The notes under the pieces were generated by a model. That model was not told where the DNA came from, did not search any database, and saw nothing but the letters and a program-made list of their open reading frames with translations. Positions 54,801 to 62,733 of a stretch of 64,000 nucleotides of DNA are shown piece after piece. Within the stretch, counting starts at the first letter, position 1; every line of letters begins with the position of its first letter. The position numbers and the translations under genes are program-made. Source of the DNA: Burkholderiales bacterium (GTDB taxonomy: Bacteria > Pseudomonadota > Gammaproteobacteria > Burkholderiales > Burkholderiaceae_C); assembly GCA_021732385.1 (NCBI GenBank), contig JAKFVA010000001.1:1-64000 (forward strand), given 5' to 3'.

Positions 54801-56160
54801 CGCATTGTTTGACTTTGAAAACCGCAAAGTTTTTTTCCCCGACGTGCATGCCAGCTTCAAGTTTTGCACCCTGGTGTTTGGCGGGCTGCAGCGCCAGTTT
54901 GCGCAAACCCGCTGCGCCTTTTACCTGCACCAGTTGGCCGAGCTGGACGACCCCGCCCGCACCCTGGTGCTGACGGCACAAGACTTTCAGCGCGTCAATC
55001 CCAACACTGGCGCAGCCCCCATCTTCAAAAGCCGCCGCGATGCCGACATTACCCTAGCCCTGTACGCCCGCCACCCGGTGCTGGTGCGGCATAGCAGCAG
55101 CAGCGCCAGTCTGGGCACGCAGGCCGATGCCAAGGTATGGCCGGTGAAGTACACCACCATGTTCCACATGACCAACGACTCGCACTTGTTTTTGAAGGCC
55201 GAGGAGTTGAAAGCGGCGGATTTTAAGCCCGCCGCGCTGAACCGCTGGGTTAATGGCCAGGGCGAGGAGGCGGTGCCGCTGTATGAAGGCAAGATGGTGC
55301 AGATGTTTGACCACCGCGCGGCGGATGTGGTGGTGAATGCGGGCAATTTGAAGCGTGCTGCCCAGCAAGAAGCGCTGGATGCCAGTGAAAAGGCAGTCGT
55401 TGCGCGCTATCCCGCGCCGCAATACTGGGTTAGGCACAGTGAGGTTGCTAAAGCCTGGCCAGGCGACTGGTGCATTGCCTACAAATCTGTAACCGCGCCA
55501 AGCAACATGCGCACCATGATTGGTGCCATCGTGCCGCAATGTGGCGTGGGCAACAGCATGGCCATGCTGTTGCCGGAATCTGGTCACGAGGCCAGTTATG
55601 CCACTTGGGCACCATTGCTTATGGCGAATCTAGGTTCTATGGCTTTTGACTTTGCTTTGCGTCAAAAAGTACAGGGGCAAAACCTCAATTGGTTCATCAT
55701 TGAGCAGGCGGTCGTCATCGCCCCCGCCCAATTCCAGCAAACCCTGCCGCCGCGCTTCACCGCTGCCATGCGCCAGGCCGGCCTGATGAACGGCCACCAC
55801 GCCCACCCCACGGTGGCCGACTTTGTGATCCCCCAGGTGCTGGCGCTCAGCTACACCGCTCACGACCTGGCCCCGTTTGCCCGCGACCTGGGCTATGTGG
55901 ACGCCAAAGGCCAGGTGCTGCCGCCGTTGGTGTGGGATGAGGCCGAGCGCCGCGCCCGCCTGGCGGCGCTGGATGCGCTGTTTTTCTGGCTCTACGGCAT
56001 TGGCGCGGCCGACGCCGTTTATATGTTGGACAGCTTTCCCATCGTGCGCGAGCACGACACCGCCGCTTTTGGCCGCTTCCGCACCCAAGAAGACGTGCTG
56101 GCGCTGCTGGATTTGCTGCCCGCAGCGCCTAAAGCCGCTAAAAATGATAGTAAAAATTGA
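51802..56160 (+). CDS. Type IIG-like restriction enzyme / N6-adenine methyltransferase
   Basis: This 1452-residue single-chain protein looks like a combined endonuclease, methyltransferase and specificity protein. The N-terminal nuclease region has PD at residues 89-90 and EAK at 121-123 (VPDHLLF, AVLEAKRW), a PD-(D/E)xK site. The methyltransferase has motif I DPAMGSGHFLVA (about 549-560), VFGVDKNPMAVELAKTALWL, and motif IV NPPW (about 861-864). The 300-residue gap between motifs I and IV holds a large insertion. The C-terminal 450 residues should hold target recognition. It stands alone between aroG and mpl with no helper genes. The final codons (KNDSKN-stop) are repeat-element sequence. Eco57I-like is the closest family. 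A BREX PglX relative is possible, but no other BREX genes are present. Confidence 0.8.
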   Translation: MQGQLFSQDFLLRGISETPPWQALHDAPGRYADFCSVLQAVFKNCEAQTTLNEAQTEQEIIARALRLLGWGQDTLPQVNMSVKGREDVPDHLLFASPAKKADALAESQDPNRYRHGIAVLEAKRWLRPLDRGDTSAVRDARDPDAPSSQMLRYLSRADVVSDRAIKWGVLTNGAVWRLYWQDARSRAEEFFEIDLTAALQLPGFQPEFDEIEPAHALKLFYLLFQREAFLPQSWDATGRSLHAYALNEARRYEEKVAQDLGQRVFTEVFPLLAQALAKGDPQAQTQLAGFGQFSRPQYTEAYLDEVREATLVLLYRLLFLFYAEDRNLLPVRDARYTPYSMRGLRLEVQEKIDAGAKFSSTLSKFWLTLKSVFELIDVGDDSIGMPAYNGGLFDQKRSLLLERTKVPDAIIAPLIDALSRRTEELLRGWINYRDLSVAHLGGIYERLLDYTLVHEVVAADTYKDIAEVNRITALPASFARKVSGSYYTHDDLVRLILRESIGLLAQERSQVFGAHIAKLKKKTALNPADWAALDTQDPASALLQLKICDPAMGSGHFLVALVDDLADRVLEAVSSSTHLVNAQPWAAHLVESGRPWESPVSARIAHIRRSIQANARQHGWAVTDAQLDDRHMVRRMVLKKCVFGVDKNPMAVELAKTALWLHTFTVGAPLSFLDHHLKTGDSLHGEQLPTVQRGLQALGALLLQGEFDRLAVVGKNIAQVADLTDVDIAEAHLSKQLAHEADALIAPLHAVLDFWRALRWLIPGWPASSMGQLAKLLKADGTTSNPLLAGLVKLLEPGQNLVHVLGAGVLEGDDADCTAANALIARARALSKSETFFHWWTSFPTVFGAGSAGGFDAVIGNPPWDRIKLQEVEWFAERSPAIAAQPRAADRKKMIAALQGIKMKQTATHLPPRVDLWAHYQRAVERADANARVVGNGKLGSGDYPLLGGGDVNLYSLFVERAQALVHPGGLVALLTPSGIAADKGAAPFFSSLSGSGRLGALFDFENRKVFFPDVHASFKFCTLVFGGLQRQFAQTRCAFYLHQLAELDDPARTLVLTAQDFQRVNPNTGAAPIFKSRRDADITLALYARHPVLVRHSSSSASLGTQADAKVWPVKYTTMFHMTNDSHLFLKAEELKAADFKPAALNRWVNGQGEEAVPLYEGKMVQMFDHRAADVVVNAGNLKRAAQQEALDASEKAVVARYPAPQYWVRHSEVAKAWPGDWCIAYKSVTAPSNMRTMIGAIVPQCGVGNSMAMLLPESGHEASYATWAPLLMANLGSMAFDFALRQKVQGQNLNWFIIEQAVVIAPAQFQQTLPPRFTAAMRQAGLMNGHHAHPTVADFVIPQVLALSYTAHDLAPFARDLGYVDAKGQVLPPLVWDEAERRARLAALDALFFWLYGIGAADAVYMLDSFPIVREHDTAAFGRFRTQEDVLALLDLLPAAPKAAKNDSKN

Positions 56161-56200
56161 TAGCGCTACCCGCATACTGCATAAAGCTTTGCGGCTTATT
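56134..56200. repeat. Solo left end of inverted-repeat element (copy D)
   Basis: From 56134 the sequence GCTAAAAATGATAGTAAAAA followed by TTGATAGCGCTACCCGCA matches the left terminus of copies A and C. The last codons and TGA stop of the restriction gene lie inside it. No matching right terminus is found before mpl, so the element is truncated; its right end is given approximately. A GCAAAA-GGCG-TTTTTGC hairpin (56241-56257) lies further downstream. Confidence 0.75.
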
Positions 56201-56260
56201 TAGGTATCAAAAACAGGCCAAAAAACCTGATTTTTCGCCCGCAAAAGGCGTTTTTGCCCT

Positions 56261-56310
56261 AAAACGGCCTGAAAACGCCTAAGAACGGCTGAAACCGCCT
56301 CAAACCGCCT
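56261..56310. repeat. Five imperfect 10-bp tandem units at the mpl 3' end
   Basis: The stretch reads AAAACGGCCT, GAAAACGCCT, AAGAACGGCT, GAAACCGCCT, CAAACCGCCT: five 10-bp units with consensus RAAACSGCCT. The last unit overlaps the mpl stop (56300-56302). It sits where the right half of copy D would be. Confidence 0.6.
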
Positions 56311-57685
56311 TTTGCAGCGCATCCAGCAGCTTGGCGTGCACGCCGCCAAAACCGCCATTGCTCATGCACAGCAAGTGGTCGCCGGGCTGCGCCACGGCCA
56401 CCACTTGCGCCACCAATTCGTCCACAGAATCAGCCACTTGCGCGCGCGCGCCCAGGGGAGCCAGTGCGGCGCGGGCGTCCCAGCCCAGGCCGCCGCTGTG
56501 GCAAAACGACAGGTCGGCGCTCGCCAGGCTCCAGGGCAGTTGGGCTTTCATGCTGCCCAGCTTCATGGTGTTGCTGCGTGGCTCAAAGATAGCGAGGATG
56601 CGCTCACTTCGCTTTAACTGGCGGCGCAGGCCATCCAGCGTGGTGCGCATCGCCGTGGGGTGGTGGGCAAAATCGTCGTACACGGTAATGGAGCCGCCGG
56701 GCAACCGGGCGACACCGCGCACTTCCATGCGGCGCTTGACGTTCTCAAACGCAGCCAGCGCCTGCGCCGCCTGCGCTGGCGCCACACCCACATGCGCGGC
56801 AGCGGCTATGGCTGCCAGTGCGTTGAGCTGGTTGTGCACGCCGCTTAAACCCCATTGCACCCTGGCCACGCGTTGGCCGCTCTGTAACACGGCAAAGTCG
56901 TGCGGCTCGCCCTCCGCTGTGAAATCGCTCACGGCCGCACCAAAACTGGCGACTTCGCTCCAGCAACCAGCGTGCAGCACGCGGGCCAGGCTTTCTTCAA
57001 GTCCGTTGACCACCACCCGGCCACTCGGCGGCACGGTGCGCACCAGATGGTGGAACTGCCGCTCAATGGCGGGCAAGTCATCAAAAATATCGGCGTGGTC
57101 AAACTCCAGGTTGTTCAGGATGGCGGTGCGCGGGCGGTAGTGGACAAATTTGCTGCGCTTGTCGAAGAAGGCGGTGTCGTATTCATCGGCTTCTATAACG
57201 AAAGGGCCGCCTCCTACACGTGCCGACACCCCAAAATTCAGGGGCACGCCGCCCACCAAAAATCCCGGCTGCTGGCCTGCGCACTCCAGCACCCAGGCCA
57301 GCATGGCGGTGGTGGTGGTTTTGCCGTGGGTACCGGCCACGGCCAGCACATGGCGGCCTTGCAACACGTTTTCGGCCAGCCACTGCGGGCCGCTGGTGTA
57401 CGGCTGACCGCTGTCCAAAATAGCTTCCATCAGGGGGAATTTCGGCATGCCATCTGCGCCGCGGGCACGCGAAACCACATTGCCAATCACCCACACATCG
57501 GGGGCGAGCGCCAGTTGGTCGGCATCAAAACCCTCTATCAATTCAATATCCAGGGCGCGCAATTGATCGCTCATTGGGGGATAAACGCCTGCGTCGCACC
57601 CCGTCACCTTGTGCCCGGCTTCGCGCGCCAATGCCGCCAACCCGCCCATGAAAGTACCGCAAATGCCTAGTATGTGTATGTGCAT
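56300..57685 (-). CDS. mpl: UDP-MurNAc:L-Ala-gamma-D-Glu-meso-DAP ligase
   Basis: Mpl re-attaches recovered murein tripeptide to UDP-MurNAc in peptidoglycan recycling. This 461-residue Mur ligase starts MHIHILGICGTFMGGLAALA and has the ATP loop AGTHGKTTTTAMLAWVLECA, EADEYDTAFFDKRSKFVHYR (the Mpl-specific form), NNLEFDHADIFDDL and YDDFAHHPTA. The C-terminal ligand domain ends in NGGFGGVHAKLLDALQKAV. It is convergent with the restriction gene and divergent from the nucleotidyltransferase gene. Confidence 0.96.
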   Translation of the reverse strand: MHIHILGICGTFMGGLAALAREAGHKVTGCDAGVYPPMSDQLRALDIELIEGFDADQLALAPDVWVIGNVVSRARGADGMPKFPLMEAILDSGQPYTSGPQWLAENVLQGRHVLAVAGTHGKTTTTAMLAWVLECAGQQPGFLVGGVPLNFGVSARVGGGPFVIEADEYDTAFFDKRSKFVHYRPRTAILNNLEFDHADIFDDLPAIERQFHHLVRTVPPSGRVVVNGLEESLARVLHAGCWSEVASFGAAVSDFTAEGEPHDFAVLQSGQRVARVQWGLSGVHNQLNALAAIAAAAHVGVAPAQAAQALAAFENVKRRMEVRGVARLPGGSITVYDDFAHHPTAMRTTLDGLRRQLKRSERILAIFEPRSNTMKLGSMKAQLPWSLASADLSFCHSGGLGWDARAALAPLGARAQVADSVDELVAQVVAVAQPGDHLLCMSNGGFGGVHAKLLDALQKAV

Positions 57686-57736
57686 GCGGCGATTTTAGGT
57701 AAATGCAAACGCCAGCCGTGCAGGCACAATCCAGCA

Positions 57737-58327
57737 ATGAACGACGTGAAAGCCGAGATTGCCGCGCATGCCGCCCGGTTCATAGTGGAAGAAGGCTTGC
57801 CCTACGGCGCAGCCAAGCAGCGCGCCGCTAAGCAACTGGCCCTCAGCCGTCCCGAGTGGCCGGACAACGAGGCAGTGGAAGCCGCGGTGCGCGAGTACAT
57901 TGAATTGTTTTGTGCTGACACCCAACCCACCGAGTTGCGCGTGTTGCGCCAACTGGCAGTGCACTGGATGCAGCGCCTGCTGGCGTTTCGTCCGCACCTG
58001 GCCGGCGCTGTATGGCATGGCAGTGCCACCCGCTTGAGCGATATTGACCTACAGCTGTTTTGCGACGACAGCAAAGCCACCGAGATCGCGCTGATTGACC
58101 ATGGTGTGCGCTACCAACCGCGTAGTGTTCGGGGGTTTCACGGCAAGCTGGTGGATTGCTTGAGCCTAAATCAGGCTTGCGCGCAACTGCAATGCCAAGT
58201 TGGCATCCACTTGCAGGTGTACGACCATGACGACTTTCGGGGCGCTTTGAAGCCCGATAGTCAAGGTCGTACGCCGCGTGGCACCATAACAGCTGTACAA
58301 GCCTTACTAGAAAAAACCGCCCAATGA
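57737..58327 (+). CDS. Nucleotidyltransferase-fold protein
   Basis: This 196-residue protein has a helical N-terminus (MNDVKAEIAAHAARFIVEEG, KQRAAKQLALSRP) and a small nucleotidyltransferase fold with AVWHGSATRLSDIDLQLFCD, a G-S...D-x-D motif that would bind the metal. It resembles UDP-N-acetylmuramate--alanine ligase-associated nucleotidyltransferases seen near mpl/tlpA in Burkholderiales (from memory). Substrate is unknown. Its stop overlaps the tlpA start (ATGA), so the pair is coupled. Confidence 0.75.
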   Translation: MNDVKAEIAAHAARFIVEEGLPYGAAKQRAAKQLALSRPEWPDNEAVEAAVREYIELFCADTQPTELRVLRQLAVHWMQRLLAFRPHLAGAVWHGSATRLSDIDLQLFCDDSKATEIALIDHGVRYQPRSVRGFHGKLVDCLSLNQACAQLQCQVGIHLQVYDHDDFRGALKPDSQGRTPRGTITAVQALLEKTAQ

Positions 58328-58905
58328 CGCCTGACCACTCCACTCCCGCTCCAGAAGCAGCTGTTGAACCGACCTCCACGAGCCGCCGTTGGCTTACCCT
58401 GGGCATTGCTGGTGCAGCTGGTACAGCTGGGTTGCTGACTGCGTGGTGGCAAATGCAGGCGCTGGCGCAGGCACCCGACAAGATCGCTGCAGACAATGGT
58501 ATTTTCAAGCTTAAATTTGACGCTCCCAATGGCCCGGCGTTAGACATGGCACGCTTTCAGGGTAAACCGCTGCTGGTTAATTTTTGGGCTACTTGGTGTC
58601 CACCCTGCATTGAAGAATTGCCGTTAATTGATGCTTTTTATCAAGAAAATGCCGCCAAAGGTTGGCAAGTGGTTGGCTTAGCGGCTGATCAAACAAACGC
58701 CGTGAAACAATTTCTGAGTAAAAAACCACTGAGTTTCCCGATTGGGATCATTGGTCTGAAAGGCATTGAACTGAGTAAAAATCTGGGCAATCTCACGGGC
58801 GGTTTGCCATTTTCAGTGGTCTATGACGCTGACGGCAAAGTGGCGCAGCGTAAAATAGGCAAGCTCAATGAGGCGGATTTGAAGAGATGGAGTCAATTAA
58901 AATAG
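58324..58905 (+). CDS. TlpA-like thiol:disulfide reductase
   Basis: This 193-residue membrane-anchored thioredoxin-fold protein has one N-terminal helix (about 24-42, WLTLGIAGAAGTAGLLTAWW) and a periplasmic TlpA/ResA domain with active site WCPPC (Cys92, Cys95; VNFWATWCPPCIEELPLID) and cis-Pro in TGGLPFSVVYD. Probable roles are cytochrome c maturation or general disulfide reduction. It is coupled by a four-base overlap to the nucleotidyltransferase gene. The 3' end and following 140 bp are more AT-rich than the surroundings. Confidence 0.92.
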   Translation: MTPDHSTPAPEAAVEPTSTSRRWLTLGIAGAAGTAGLLTAWWQMQALAQAPDKIAADNGIFKLKFDAPNGPALDMARFQGKPLLVNFWATWCPPCIEELPLIDAFYQENAAKGWQVVGLAADQTNAVKQFLSKKPLSFPIGIIGLKGIELSKNLGNLTGGLPFSVVYDADGKVAQRKIGKLNEADLKRWSQLK

Positions 58906-59049
58906 CTGTTTCGCCAAAACACTCTCATCGATTAAAAGAAATTTCGCTGAAATTAAGCGAACTTAAGCTGAATTTAAAGTAAATTCACGTTTCTTTTGAT
59001 TTCAACCCTGTTGCATCTAACAGGCGCATCTTTCTGCTGGAGCATCCCC

Positions 59050-59508
59050 ATGGATTTACGCAAACTCAAAACCCTGATTGATCTGGTGTCTGAGTCCAAT
59101 GTGTCTGAGCTGGAAATTACCGAGGCCGAGGGTAAAGTCCGCATCGTCAAAGGTGGCGGGCCGCAGCTTCAGTATGCGCATGCGCCCAGTCCCATGGCTG
59201 CCACTGCGCCAACAGCCACTGCAGCAGCCAGCGCTGTAACCAGTGAACCCGCAGCAGCCGCTGAAGGCCCGCCGCGTCACTATGTCAAGTCGCCCATGGT
59301 CGGCACGTTTTACCGCTCGCCCAGCCCGGGTACTGCAAGCTTTGTGGAACTTGGTGCACAGGTCAAACAAGGTGACACCATTGCCATTATTGAGGCCATG
59401 AAGATTTTGAACGAGATCGAAGCCGACAAAACCGGCACCATCACGCAAATCCTGGGCGAAAACGGTCAGGCAGTGGAATACGGCCAGCCGCTGTTCGTGA
59501 TTGAGTAA
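59050..59508 (+). CDS. accB: Acetyl-CoA carboxylase biotin carboxyl carrier protein
   Basis: This 152-residue BCCP carries biotin on Lys118 in the EAMKI motif ([19 protein letters not shown]). It has an N-terminal [20 protein letters not shown], an Ala/Pro linker (about 58-80), and the conserved [15 protein letters not shown]. Eight bases separate it from accC. The 144-bp leader upstream is AT-rich with repeated AATTTAA/TTAAGC words, likely the accBC promoter region. Feeds fatty acid synthesis. Confidence 0.96.
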   Translation: MDLRKLKTLIDLVSESNVSELEITEAEGKVRIVKGGGPQLQYAHAPSPMAATAPTATAAASAVTSEPAAAAEGPPRHYVKSPMVGTFYRSPSPGTASFVELGAQVKQGDTIAIIEAMKILNEIEADKTGTITQILGENGQAVEYGQPLFVIE

Positions 59509-59515
59509 GCCACCG

Positions 59516-60865
59516 ATGTTCAAAAAGATTCTTGTCGCCAACCGCGGTGAAATTGCCTTGCGGATTCAGCGCGCCTGCCGCGAACTTGGCATACGCGCCG
59601 TGATGGTTTACTCAGAAGCTGACCGCGAGGCCAAGTATGTCAAGCTCGCTGAAGAAGCGGTATGCATTGGCCCCGCGCCATCTGCCTTGAGCTACCTGAA
59701 TATGCCCGCCATCATTTCGGCTGCAGAAGTAACCGACGCCGAGGCGATCCACCCCGGTTACGGTTTTTTAAGCGAGAACGCTGACTTTGCCGAACGGGTG
59801 GAGAAAAGCGGCTTTCAGTTCATCGGCCCTACCCCCGAATCCATTCGCATCATGGGTGACAAGGTGTCGGCCAAGCAGGCCATGATCAAAGCCGGTGTGC
59901 CCTGCGTGCCTGGCTCGGAAGGTGCGCTGCCCGACGATCCGATTGCCATGAAGCGCATTGCCCGCGCGGTGGGCTACCCCGTCATCATCAAAGCTGCGGG
60001 CGGCGGTGGCGGGCGCGGCATGCGGGTGGTACATACCGAGGCAGCGCTGGTGAATGCAGTGCAATTGACCAAGGCCGAGGCTGGTGCGGCATTCAACAAC
60101 CCGGCTGTGTACCTGGAAAAGTTTTTACAAAATCCGCGGCATATTGAAATCCAGGTACTGGCCGACAAACACCGAAACGCGGTCTACCTGGGTGAGCGCG
60201 ACTGCTCCATGCAGCGGCGCCACCAAAAGGTGATTGAAGAAGCCCCGGCGCCCGGCATCTTGCGCAAGAACATTGAGCGAGTAGGCGAGCGATGTGTGGC
60301 GGCGTGCAAAAAAATTGGCTACCGCGGTGCTGGCACGTTTGAATTTTTGTACGAAAACGGCGAGTTTTACTTTATTGAAATGAACACCCGCGTGCAGGTT
60401 GAGCACCCCGTAACTGAAATGGTCACCGGAATCGACATTGTCAAAACCCAGATCATGGTGGCTGCTGGCGAAAAACTGCCTTTCACTCAGCGCCAAATTG
60501 AGTTGCGCGGCCATGCCATTGAGTGCCGAATCAATGCCGAAGACCCCTACAACTTTATGCCCTCGCCGGGACGTATCACCACTTGGCATGCGCCGGGTGG
60601 ACCAGGCGTGCGAGTCGACTCGCATGTGTACAACAATTATTTTGTGCCACCCAATTACGACTCAATGATCGGCAAAATTATTGCCCATGGTGATACCCGT
60701 GAGCAGGCCTTGGCGCGCATGCGCACTGCGCTGGCCGAGATGGTGGTTGAGGGCATCAAATGCAACATTCCGTTGCACCGCGAGTTGGTGGTGGACGCTA
60801 AATTCATGGCTGGTGGCACCAACATCCATTACCTGGAAGAGTGGCTGGGCCACCACAAGCGCTGA
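59516..60865 (+). CDS. accC: Acetyl-CoA carboxylase biotin carboxylase subunit
   Basis: This 449-residue ATP-grasp enzyme carboxylates biotin on AccB. It opens [20 protein letters not shown], has [15 protein letters not shown], the glycine-rich lid [34 protein letters not shown], and [20 protein letters not shown] with the catalytic Glu/Asn/Arg. Length is the family norm. It is in an operon with accB and is followed after 19 bp by prmA. Confidence 0.97.
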   Translation: MFKKILVANRGEIALRIQRACRELGIRAVMVYSEADREAKYVKLAEEAVCIGPAPSALSYLNMPAIISAAEVTDAEAIHPGYGFLSENADFAERVEKSGFQFIGPTPESIRIMGDKVSAKQAMIKAGVPCVPGSEGALPDDPIAMKRIARAVGYPVIIKAAGGGGGRGMRVVHTEAALVNAVQLTKAEAGAAFNNPAVYLEKFLQNPRHIEIQVLADKHRNAVYLGERDCSMQRRHQKVIEEAPAPGILRKNIERVGERCVAACKKIGYRGAGTFEFLYENGEFYFIEMNTRVQVEHPVTEMVTGIDIVKTQIMVAAGEKLPFTQRQIELRGHAIECRINAEDPYNFMPSPGRITTWHAPGGPGVRVDSHVYNNYFVPPNYDSMIGKIIAHGDTREQALARMRTALAEMVVEGIKCNIPLHRELVVDAKFMAGGTNIHYLEEWLGHHKR

Positions 60866-60884
60866 TTGGGTGGCTGTTTTTTTG

Positions 60885-61778
60885 ATGCATGAACTCCATT
60901 TACTGTGCCCTGAAGACCGTGTAGAAGCCGTCAGTGACGCACTCGAAGCGCTCGACGCCCTGAGCGTCTCGGTGGAAGACGCTGACGCGCTGACCGATGC
61001 CGAGCAGGCGTTGTTCGGCGAGCCCGGTATGCCGCCCCCCCGACCAGGCTGGCAACGCTCCAAGCTGGTGGCGCTGTTTGCCGCTGCTACCCAAGCCCAA
61101 GAAGCGGCTGCTTTATTGCAGGTCCAGGACTTTTTCTCCAACTGTGAAGTGATCCATATCACTGAAGTGCCAGAGCAAGACTGGGTGCGCCTGACGCAAT
61201 CGCAGTTTGCTCCTGTACCCATCACGCCCAGCTTTTGGATCGTGCCAACCTGGCATGAACCGCCGCCCGAGGCCATCACCTGCATCCGGCTTGACCCTGG
61301 CATGGCCTTTGGCACTGGTACCCATCCCACCACCCGCATGTGCCTGTGCTGGCTGGCTGCACACCCGCCACTACAGCAGAGCGTTCTCGATTACGGTTGT
61401 GGCTCGGGCATTCTCGCGGTAGGTGCAGCCAAATTGGGCGCAACGCTAATTGACGCTGTCGATATTGACCCCGCAGCTGTGCTGGCTACGCAAGACAATG
61501 CACTGGCTAATGGCGTAGAAGTGCAAGCTGGCCTGCCAGACTTGGCGGGCCCCGCCATTGGCCGCTATCACACAGTACTGGCCAATATCCTGGCCAGTCC
61601 GCTAACAGTGCTGGCCCCGCTGCTTTGCGGGCATATCGCTGCGGGTGGTCGTTTGGTGCTGGCTGGTATTTTGGAGCGCCAAACCGCGCAACTGCAGCAG
61701 GCCTATGCGCCCTGGCTGGAACTGACGGTGAGCGATAACCAAGACGGGTGGGTGCTGATGACCGGCACCAAGGCTTAA
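60885..61778 (+). CDS. prmA: Ribosomal protein L11 methyltransferase
   Basis: PrmA trimethylates ribosomal protein L11 using SAM. This 297-residue protein has the N-terminal substrate domain (HELHLLCPEDRVEAVSDALE), the signature LDPGMAFGTGTHPTTRMCL, SAM motif VLDYGCGSGILAVGAAKLGA, and ANILASPLTVLAPLL (NPxL-like). The start at 60885 is chosen because the longer frame lies inside accC. accB-accC-prmA is a common order in betaproteobacteria. Confidence 0.95.
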   Translation: MHELHLLCPEDRVEAVSDALEALDALSVSVEDADALTDAEQALFGEPGMPPPRPGWQRSKLVALFAAATQAQEAAALLQVQDFFSNCEVIHITEVPEQDWVRLTQSQFAPVPITPSFWIVPTWHEPPPEAITCIRLDPGMAFGTGTHPTTRMCLCWLAAHPPLQQSVLDYGCGSGILAVGAAKLGATLIDAVDIDPAAVLATQDNALANGVEVQAGLPDLAGPAIGRYHTVLANILASPLTVLAPLLCGHIAAGGRLVLAGILERQTAQLQQAYAPWLELTVSDNQDGWVLMTGTKA

Positions 61779-61807
61779 TACGCTTAAGCGGCTGTCAAAA
61801 TAAGCGA

Positions 61808-62698
61808 ATGAGTTCATCCACCCGCTGTCCGGCATGCCGTACCCAGTTTCTGGTGACACCTGAGTTGCTAGCGCTGTCGCAAGGCTGGGTTCGCTGCGGT
61901 ACATGTGCCGAAATTTTTGACGCTTCAGCGCATTTGCAGGACGCAGCCGATGGTGCTGCAGCCCGCTCGGAAGCAACGGCATTGTCAAGCGCGGATTTGA
62001 ACCGTCTTGGTGAAATTTCTGAACCTTCTAACTCTGTCATTACCAACATTGACCCTGAATCGCTTGCGCACCCGCCAGCTGCACGTGATTACCGCCAAGA
62101 CGCTATTTTTGGCGTTCAGCCGACCGTTTCATTTCCTCCTCGCGAGCCTGATACGCAAGCAGAAGATTCGCCTCAGCTTGAGCTGCAAGAAATGGGCTTT
62201 GTGCGCCAGGCCCAACGCCAGGCTGTTTGGCGCAAACCTAGTGTGGTGGCATTGCTACTGCTGTCGTGCCTGTTGTTAGGCGGCGTACTCGGATTGCAAG
62301 TCACCGTGCAAGAGCGTGACCGTATCGCCGCACTGGATTTACGCGCCCGCCCCTATCTGGAAAAGCTATGCATCCCACTGGGTTGTCGCCTAGCCCCGCT
62401 ACGGCAAATTGAATCCATCGTGATAGACAATTCGTCTTTCAACAAAGCGCCCGGCGACTATTACCGCTTCAACCTGACCATTAAAAACACCAGTTCGCTC
62501 GTGTTGGCCATGCCGTCTGTAGAGTTGGTGCTGACAGACTCGCAAGACCAGCCGCAAGTACGCCGCGTACTAATGCCCGCCGAGCTCGGTGCGCCCGAAC
62601 AACTGGCGGCCAGCAGCGAGTGGTCAGCGACTTTGCCCGTGGCGCTAAGGGGTGATGTCCGCGTGGCCGGTTACCGGGCGCTGGTGTTTTATCCCTAG
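61808..62698 (+). CDS. Zinc-ribbon membrane protein, DUF3426
   Basis: This 296-residue protein has an N-terminal MJ0042-type zinc ribbon (MSSSTRCPACRTQFLVTPEL, then RCGTCAEIFDA), a disordered acidic middle, one membrane helix (VVALLLLSCLLLGGVLGLQV, about 160-180) and a C-terminal DUF3426 domain (FNLTIKNTSSLVLAMPSVEL, LAASSEWSATLPVALRG). The topology places the ribbon in the cytoplasm. Function is unknown; it follows prmA in many related genomes (from memory). Confidence 0.85.
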   Translation: MSSSTRCPACRTQFLVTPELLALSQGWVRCGTCAEIFDASAHLQDAADGAAARSEATALSSADLNRLGEISEPSNSVITNIDPESLAHPPAARDYRQDAIFGVQPTVSFPPREPDTQAEDSPQLELQEMGFVRQAQRQAVWRKPSVVALLLLSCLLLGGVLGLQVTVQERDRIAALDLRARPYLEKLCIPLGCRLAPLRQIESIVIDNSSFNKAPGDYYRFNLTIKNTSSLVLAMPSVELVLTDSQDQPQVRRVLMPAELGAPEQLAASSEWSATLPVALRGDVRVAGYRALVFYP

Positions 62699-62733
62699 CT
62701 TTTGATTTTTTAATACCTCTCTGGACATTATTT

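Noticed and set aside
51802-56160. BREX or DISARM locus
   Set aside because: Only one methylase-like gene is present; no brxC, brxL, pglZ, drmA/B or helicase genes flank it.
56261-56310. CRISPR array
   Set aside because: The units are 10 bp and contiguous without spacers; no array of 25-40 bp repeats was seen anywhere in the window.
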